Shown in pieces: positions 58,762 to 64,000 of a stretch of 64,000 nt of DNA; positions within the stretch are counted from its first letter, which is position 1, and the number at the start of each line of letters is the position of its first letter. A program made the position numbers and the translations under genes. This DNA is from Bryobacter sp. (lineage in GTDB: Bacteria; Acidobacteriota; Terriglobia; Bryobacterales; Bryobacteraceae): assembly GCA_022843625.1 (NCBI GenBank), contig JALHNH010000020.1:44958-108957 (forward strand). Direction: 5' to 3'. Below the pieces are notes generated by a model that worked only from the letters and a program-made list of their open reading frames with translations, did not search any database and was not told the origin of the DNA.

Positions 58762-60443
58762 GCACGCCAGCCGCCGAAGCGTGTGATGTCGGTGGCGGTG
58801 GCCAGAGCATAGGGCTCGGCGATAAAGCATTTGACTTCGCGTCCGCTGGCGAGTTTGGCGGTGCCGATGCCCAGAGGCGCCGGGATGGCGGCAACGAAGC
58901 TGCCGAATTCTGATTGAGGAATAGCCCAGATTTCGACTTCAATTCCGGGGCCGTTCATGCCGGGTGAAAATTCGAGACCTGGTTTGGGCGGGGTGGAATT
59001 GGCGAGAGCATAGAAGCGGTATTCGGGTGAGGTGCGGGTGGTCTCCCGCAGGTAGGCTCCGCGTGAGGTGAGCTGGTGGTTGAGGGGCATGCCGGTGAGG
59101 TGTGCGCCCAAGACTGCAACTTCGACGAAGCCGTTGGGCAGGGCGGTAGCTGCGGGCTCGCTCAAGAAGGCTTGTGCTGTGGCGGTAAGAGATTCTTCGG
59201 CCATTGCGGGGGCGATCAGAGTGACGCCGAAGGGGAGGCCGTTCGGGCGGAAGCCAGCCGGGATCGCGAGAGCACTGAGATCAAGGAGGTTGACGAAGTT
59301 GGTGTAGTAGCCGAGCTGGGTGTTGCGTCCGATGGGGTCTTCGGCTACCTGGGCGTGGGTGAAGGTGGTGCCGGTGGTGGGCAGCAGCATTGCGTCCATC
59401 AGCGGCCACTGAGCCTCGGTGAGGGTGCGGAGGTCGGCGAGCTTGTAGATCGAACGGTAGGTATCGACAGCGTTGTACTTGCGGGCGCCGAGGATGATCT
59501 TGGCGACTACGGGGTTCATGTCGGCTTCGTGGGCTGTGGCGAAGGCTTCGATGGCGGCCAGACGTTCGGCCACCCAGGGACCGCTGTAGAGAAGGTCTGC
59601 GGCTTGCCGGAAGGGGGCAAAGTCGAACTCGACAATAGTGGCCCCGAGTTTGGTGAAGCGGTCGATGCTGTCGCGATAGAGCTTCTCTGCTTCTGTGTCG
59701 CCGAAGAATTCGAGCTGGCTTGCCTGGGGGATGCCGAGACGGAGAGTGGCTGCGGGCCAGGCGGCACCTTTGCTTGCCACCAGGGGCCGTGAGAGGAAGT
59801 CCGTTGGATCGGGCTTGGCGGTAGCTTGCAAGACCTTGAGTGCTGTGGATGCCTGCCTTGAGAAGATCGAGACGCAATCGAGGGTGCGGCAGGCTGGGAC
59901 GACGCCGGTGGCGCTGATGAGGCCGCGAGTGGGCTTGAGGCCGATCAGGTTGTTGAAGCCGGCAGGGACGCGGCCGGAGCCGGCGGTGTCGGTACCCAGT
60001 GAGAAGTCTACCTGGTTGAGTGCGACTGCGACGGCCGAGCCGGAGCTGGAGCCGCCGGAGATGTAGTCCTGGTTGAAGATGCTGGAGCAGGCGCCGTATG
60101 GAGAGCGGGTGCCGACGAGGCCGGTAGCAAACTGGTCCATGTTCGTTTTGCCGACGAGGATTGCACCGGCGGCCTGAAGCTGGTCTACGACATGGGCATT
60201 CTTGTCGGGGGTGTAGGCGTAGGCAGGGCAGGCTGCGGTGGTGGGCATGCCAGCGACATCGATGTTGTCTTTCACGGCGAAGGTGAGACCGTAGAGGGGC
60301 TTTGAGGCGGCTTCGGGGTGGGCTTCGAGAGCGGCAGCCTGGGACATCGCTACGTCTTCGGGGACTTTCGAGATCCAGATCGGTTGCCGGGTCTCTGCGT
60401 TTATCCGAGCATAGGCTTGGCGGACTGCTTCTGTTGGCTTCAT
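58743..60443 (-). CDS. atzF: allophanate hydrolase
   Basis: 566 residues. The amidase domain (1-430) has the catalytic lysine in [11 protein letters not shown], the cis-Ser/nucleophile Ser in [12 protein letters not shown] and [20 protein letters not shown]. The C-terminal domain (about 450-566: [44 protein letters not shown]) is typical of allophanate hydrolases of the urea amidolyase pathway, not of GatA amidases. It converts allophanate to two CO2 and two ammonia. Its ATG overlaps the stop of urea carboxylase by four bases. Its 3' end overlaps DUF4126. Confidence 0.95.
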   Translation of the reverse strand: MKPTEAVRQAYARINAETRQPIWISKVPEDVAMSQAAALEAHPEAASKPLYGLTFAVKDNIDVAGMPTTAACPAYAYTPDKNAHVVDQLQAAGAILVGKTNMDQFATGLVGTRSPYGACSSIFNQDYISGGSSSGSAVAVALNQVDFSLGTDTAGSGRVPAGFNNLIGLKPTRGLISATGVVPACRTLDCVSIFSRQASTALKVLQATAKPDPTDFLSRPLVASKGAAWPAATLRLGIPQASQLEFFGDTEAEKLYRDSIDRFTKLGATIVEFDFAPFRQAADLLYSGPWVAERLAAIEAFATAHEADMNPVVAKIILGARKYNAVDTYRSIYKLADLRTLTEAQWPLMDAMLLPTTGTTFTHAQVAEDPIGRNTQLGYYTNFVNLLDLSALAIPAGFRPNGLPFGVTLIAPAMAEESLTATAQAFLSEPAATALPNGFVEVAVLGAHLTGMPLNHQLTSRGAYLRETTRTSPEYRFYALANSTPPKPGLEFSPGMNGPGIEVEIWAIPQSEFGSFVAAIPAPLGIGTAKLASGREVKCFIAEPYALATATDITRFGGWRAYMASR

Positions 60444-63400
60444 GCTTTGGGCTCCGGTTGCAGGATGGCGAGGATTTGTCCGGGCATAACGGCTTGCCCG
60501 GCTTTGCAGTGGATGGAATGGAGACGGCCACCGGTGGCAGTTGCCACGGCGACTTCCATTTTCATGGCTTCGATGAGGATGACCTTCTGGCCAGGTTTGA
60601 GTTGATCGCCTTCTTGAGCGTCGATGCTCCAGATGCTGCCGGCGCTTGAGGCCTTGAGGGCCTTGAAGCCGGGAGGGATGACGATTTCGGGAGCGGCTTC
60701 TACAACCAGGTCTGCTTCGTCATTGACCTTGTCGGCACCGATGGCGGCCCAGCGGGCGCGCTCTTCCTGGAAGGCGGCGCGTTGCTTGGTCTGGAAGGCG
60801 GTGGCTGATTCGCTGATCGAAGCGAGGAATTGCTTGTACTCGTCGAGGCGGAAGCTGCCTTCTTCGATCCGCAATGGATAGCGGCCGTTGGGGAAGTCTT
60901 CGCGGAGTTTCAGCAGTTCATCCGCACTCACCGGGAAGAAGCGGATGCGATCGAAGAAGCGCAACAGCCAGGGGTGGTTGGGTGTGAACTCGCGGGTGGT
61001 GCGGTAGGTATTCCACATCTGGATGGTGCGGCCGACGAACTGATAGCCGCCCGGGCCTTCCATGCCGTAGACGCACATGTAGGCGCCACCGATGCCGACG
61101 GAGTTTTCGGCGGTCCAGGTCCGGGCTGGGTTGTACTTGGTGGTGACCAGGCGATGACGTGGATCGAGAGGGGTTGCTACGGGTGCGCCCAGGTAGACGT
61201 CGCCGAGGCCAAGTACGAGATAGCTGGCGTTAAAGACGGTGTCGTAGACGTCTTGAATGGAATCAAGGCCGTTGATGCGGCGGATGAATTCGATGTTCGA
61301 CGGGCACCAGGGGGCATCGGGACGGACCGAGCGCATGTACTTGTCGATGGCGAGTTGGGTGGCTGGGTCGTCCCAACTGAGCGGCAACCAGACTTCGCGC
61401 GAGGAGACCTCAGTGGCCTGACCGCTATCGATGTCGTCTTCGGCACGGTCGATCAACTCGATCAGCGTTTCGCGACTGACGTGAGTAGGATCGTAGTGCA
61501 CCTGGAAGGACCGGATGCCGGGTGTGACGTCGATGACGCCGGCGGGCTTGTGGTTCTGGAACCAGTTGTAGACGGCCTGCACGCGGAAGCGCAGGGGGAG
61601 ATCGAGGATGAGTTCGCCGTATTCGATCAGAAGATAACGGTCGCCGGCCTGACGGAAAACAACGTCTTTGTTGCGATGCAGGATGGCGGGAGCACGTTCG
61701 CCGTCTTTTTGAACTGCGTGGAAGTGAACCGTATCGCCAGCCTTGAGCTGGCCGATCTTCCAAAGGTCGCGTGAGGTAATCGTGGCGGGACAAACAAAGC
61801 CGCCGAGGCTTGGGCCGTCTGGGCCAAGGATGACAGGCATATCGCCGGTGAAGTCGATTGCGCCGATGGCGTAGGCGTTGTCGTGGATGTTCGAAGGATG
61901 GAGGCCTGCCTCGCCACCGTCTTTGCGTGCCCACTTGGGCTTGGGGCCAATGAGGCGGACGCCGGTGCGTGAGGAGTTGTAGTGCACCTTCCAGTTGGCG
62001 GCGAAGAATTCTTCTATGTCGTCGGGGGTGAAGAATTCAGGTGCGCCGTGGGGGCCGTAGAGGACTTCGATTTCCCAGTTGTTCGAGATCGCGGGGACTT
62101 CGATTGCTGCGGCTTCTGTGGTGTGTGTGTTGGCCAGATGGAGCGTGTCGCCCGTGCGAACAGCGCGGCCACCGTGGCCGCCAAAGTTGCCGAGAGTGAA
62201 GGTGCTCTTGCTGCCGAGATAGTCTGGGACTTCGAGGCCGCCAGCGAAGAGGATGTAGGTGCGTGCGCCCGGGCCTTCGATCGCTTGCAGCTCGAGTGTT
62301 GCGCCGGCAGCTACGTCGATGGCCTGCCAGTTGGGGACGGGGTTGCCGTCGAGGGTGGCTTCCATCACGGCACCAGTAAGGGCGATGCGGGTAGCCACGT
62401 TAAAGCGGAGCGTGGGGCCGCTGAGGGTGCATTCAAAGCCGGCGGCTGTGTCGGCATTGCCGAGCAGACTGTTGCCAAGGCGGAAGCTCAAGGCATCCAT
62501 CGGGCCTGAGGGCGGTACGCCAACATCCCAATAGCCAAGACGGCCGGGGAGATCCTGCACTGTCGTCATTGTGCCGCCATCGAGCACCTCAATGGTACGC
62601 GGCTGGAAGACGAAGGTGTCGGTCATCTTCGTGTAGACGTCGCCCTGGCCGAACTGCTTGCCAGCGATCAGTTCGCGCAAGTAGCCGAGGTTGGTTTCGA
62701 TGCCGTCGAGACGCGTCAGCGACAGCGCGTCCTGAAGGAGCGCAATGGCTTCGTCGCGTGTGTCGGCTTTGACGATCAACTTGGCGAGTAGCGGGTCGTA
62801 GAACGCCGTGACGTTGGTGCCTGAACGAACCCATCCGTCGACGCGCGCTTTAGACGGGAAGACCACGTTGGTGAGCAGGCCAGCGCTGGGCTGGAAGTTC
62901 TTGAAGGGGTCTTCGGCGTAAAGGCGCACCTGGATGGAAGCACCGTGGGACTTGGGCCGGATGGCTTCGAGATCGTTCATCTCGCCAGCGGCGGCACGGA
63001 GCATCCATTCGACAAGATCGACACCAGTGACTTCTTCGGTGACGCCGTGCTCTACCTGGAGGCGGGTGTTTACTTCGAGGAAGTAGAACTGGCCGTTTGA
63101 TGCATCGTAGACAAACTCGACGGTGCCGGCGGATTCGTAGCCTACGGTGAGGGCGAGACGTTCGGCAACGGCGAGGAGTTCGCTGCGTTGCGCGTCGCTC
63201 AGGCCGGGGGCGGGAGTTTCTTCGATGATCTTCTGGTTGCGGCGTTGCACGGAGCAATCGCGTTCGCCGAGAGCGATCACCTGACCTTTGCCGTTGCCGA
63301 AGATCTGCACTTCGATGTGGCGGGCACGCTCGACGTACTTTTCCAGATAGAGGCCAGCGTCTTTGAAGTTGGCAAGGCTGAGACGTTCGACGCTCAGGTA

Positions 63401-63937
63401 GTTTTCGCTCAGCTCTTCTGCGCTGCGGCACAGACGCATTCCGATACCACCGCCACCGGCAGTGCTCTTGAGCATGACGGGGTAGCCGATGCGGCTGGCT
63501 TCGGTGAGCGATTCTTCGACGCCGCTCAGGAGAGGGGTGCCAGGCAGGAGTGGAACGTTGGCTGCGACGGCTAATTCGCGTGCGCGATGCTTGAGACCGA
63601 AGGCTCGCATCTGGTCGCCCGTGGGGCCAATGAACTTGATGCTGGCGGCAGCGCACTGGTCTGCGAAGCTTGCGTTTTCGCTCAGGAAGCCGTAGCCGGG
63701 GTGGATTGCTTCAGCGCCGGTTTCTTTGGCGATAGCGATGATCTTGTCACCGAGCAGATAGCTTTGGGCTGCAGGTGCAGGGCCTAGCAGATAGGCCTCG
63801 TCAGCTTCTTCTACGTGGGCGGCGTGACGGTCTGCCTCAGAGTAAACGGCAACGCTGGCGATGCCCATTTTGCGAAGCGTACGGAGGATGCGGCAGGCGA
63901 TTGCGCCGCGGTTGGCGATGAGTACCTTACGAAACAT
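60440..63937 (-). CDS. uca: urea carboxylase
   Basis: 1165 residues. Biotin carboxylase comes first (1-450), with [22 protein letters not shown], the ATP-grasp [18 protein letters not shown] and GTGKG-like FGNGKGQ. AHS2/KipA-like and AHS1/KipI-like domains follow (about 470-1000; [29 protein letters not shown]-type FQVHYDPT). A biotinyl domain is at the end with EAMKMEV (Lys1126). It converts urea, ATP and bicarbonate to allophanate. A stop of another reading frame overlaps the ATG (TGATG), suggesting a further operon gene upstream. The order urea carboxylase then allophanate hydrolase is the usual one. Confidence 0.95.
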   Translation of the reverse strand: MFRKVLIANRGAIACRILRTLRKMGIASVAVYSEADRHAAHVEEADEAYLLGPAPAAQSYLLGDKIIAIAKETGAEAIHPGYGFLSENASFADQCAAASIKFIGPTGDQMRAFGLKHRARELAVAANVPLLPGTPLLSGVEESLTEASRIGYPVMLKSTAGGGGIGMRLCRSAEELSENYLSVERLSLANFKDAGLYLEKYVERARHIEVQIFGNGKGQVIALGERDCSVQRRNQKIIEETPAPGLSDAQRSELLAVAERLALTVGYESAGTVEFVYDASNGQFYFLEVNTRLQVEHGVTEEVTGVDLVEWMLRAAAGEMNDLEAIRPKSHGASIQVRLYAEDPFKNFQPSAGLLTNVVFPSKARVDGWVRSGTNVTAFYDPLLAKLIVKADTRDEAIALLQDALSLTRLDGIETNLGYLRELIAGKQFGQGDVYTKMTDTFVFQPRTIEVLDGGTMTTVQDLPGRLGYWDVGVPPSGPMDALSFRLGNSLLGNADTAAGFECTLSGPTLRFNVATRIALTGAVMEATLDGNPVPNWQAIDVAAGATLELQAIEGPGARTYILFAGGLEVPDYLGSKSTFTLGNFGGHGGRAVRTGDTLHLANTHTTEAAAIEVPAISNNWEIEVLYGPHGAPEFFTPDDIEEFFAANWKVHYNSSRTGVRLIGPKPKWARKDGGEAGLHPSNIHDNAYAIGAIDFTGDMPVILGPDGPSLGGFVCPATITSRDLWKIGQLKAGDTVHFHAVQKDGERAPAILHRNKDVVFRQAGDRYLLIEYGELILDLPLRFRVQAVYNWFQNHKPAGVIDVTPGIRSFQVHYDPTHVSRETLIELIDRAEDDIDSGQATEVSSREVWLPLSWDDPATQLAIDKYMRSVRPDAPWCPSNIEFIRRINGLDSIQDVYDTVFNASYLVLGLGDVYLGAPVATPLDPRHRLVTTKYNPARTWTAENSVGIGGAYMCVYGMEGPGGYQFVGRTIQMWNTYRTTREFTPNHPWLLRFFDRIRFFPVSADELLKLREDFPNGRYPLRIEEGSFRLDEYKQFLASISESATAFQTKQRAAFQEERARWAAIGADKVNDEADLVVEAAPEIVIPPGFKALKASSAGSIWSIDAQEGDQLKPGQKVILIEAMKMEVAVATATGGRLHSIHCKAGQAVMPGQILAILQPEPKA

Positions 63938-64000
63938 CAGCGCCCCATACCAGCAAACGAACGGGGGTTGGGTTGTATGCGTTGCAAGGGTTGTTGAGCT
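63937..64000 (-). CDS. C-terminal fragment of an upstream operon gene (possible urea-carboxylase-associated protein)
   Basis: Read leftwards from the window edge, one frame gives about 20 residues ending in [12 protein letters not shown] and a TGA that overlaps the urea carboxylase ATG by one base. This fits the coupled arrangement seen throughout the operon. In related genomes the gene before uca is often a urea-amidolyase-associated protein or an ABC transporter component, but the fragment is too short to tell which. Confidence 0.4.
   Translation of the reverse strand, partial: AQQPLQRIQPNPRSFAGMGR

Noticed and set aside
59281..60531. Minus-strand frame of about 416 codons rich in Arg
   Set aside because: It overlaps atzF on the same strand in another frame and its composition is not protein-like.
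63815..63997. Small plus-strand frame at the right edge
   Set aside because: It lies opposite urea carboxylase; the minus-strand tail with TGATG coupling is the better reading.

Overview
The window most likely comes from an acidobacterium of the Bryobacterales/Solibacter group. The main evidence is a long NHL-repeat protein (10261-12942) ending in the C-terminal domain first defined in Solibacter. The wider gene content agrees: a DUF1501 plus DUF1549/DUF1553 cytochrome pair, an Oar-like TonB-dependent receptor with a carboxypeptidase-regulatory domain, VPS10/BNR propellers, TolB-like regulators with an N-terminal winged-helix-type domain, ECF sigma plus Ser/Thr kinase pairs and a PEP-CTERM protein. 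The DNA is moderately GC-rich except for an AT-rich island near 3.98-4.08 kb. I see no rRNA, tRNA, CRISPR array or insertion sequence.

Layout. 0-2.6 kb: phosphonate catabolism (tail of an HD-domain protein, phosphonoacetaldehyde hydrolase, phosphonate-associated alcohol dehydrogenase, methyltransferase). 2.6-4.0 kb: a sulfatase with an intrinsic terminator. 4.0-5.7 kb: a two-gene cassette resembling phage structural genes, with its own promoter and a structured leader. 5.8-9.4 kb: a collagen-like DNRLRE secreted protein and a PEP-CTERM protein, divergent from a TolB-like transmembrane regulator. 9.4-13 kb: a Tat-exported sugar isomerase-like protein and the NHL protein. 13-14.5 kb: a Phd/VapC toxin-antitoxin pair and a nucleotidyltransferase with its small partner. 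14.5-17.9 kb: a DedA-rhodanese fusion, an aldo/keto reductase, tsaC and mutM. 17.9-20.3 kb: an AlkC-type repair protein, an EF-P with an EfpL/YeiP-like loop and a second VapBC pair. 20.3-25.1 kb: SAM hydroxide adenosyltransferase, metF, a cysteine desulfurase, mnmA and a lipid A-type acyltransferase. 25.4-31.5 kb: a soluble hybrid histidine kinase, then ECF sigma factor, Ser/Thr kinase with TPRs, a small acidic repeat protein and a caspase/gingipain-like peptidase. 31.5-35 kb: a DUF6544-like protein, then zinc ribbon, copper chaperone and copper ATPase. 35-39.9 kb: an outer-membrane barrel, a membrane hybrid kinase and a degenerate J-domain protein. 39.9-52.7 kb: TonB receptor, DUF1501, PSD1-type cytochrome, YncE-like and VPS10-like proteins. 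52.7-58.8 kb: an HGSNAT-like membrane protein, a cysteine-cluster protein, a di-heme cytochrome c, a kinase/pseudokinase tandem and DUF4126. 58.7-64 kb: the urea amidolyase pathway (atzF, urea carboxylase).

Three things stand out. First, the ECF sigma/kinase/repeat-protein/peptidase locus (26.57-31.5 kb) looks like a signalling cascade ending in a caspase-like protease. Second, a Ser/Thr kinase is encoded directly after a tail-anchored pseudokinase that has lost nearly every catalytic residue. Third, many operon-first genes have a -10-like hexamer ending six to eight bases before the start codon and no Shine-Dalgarno sequence, which suggests widespread leaderless transcription.
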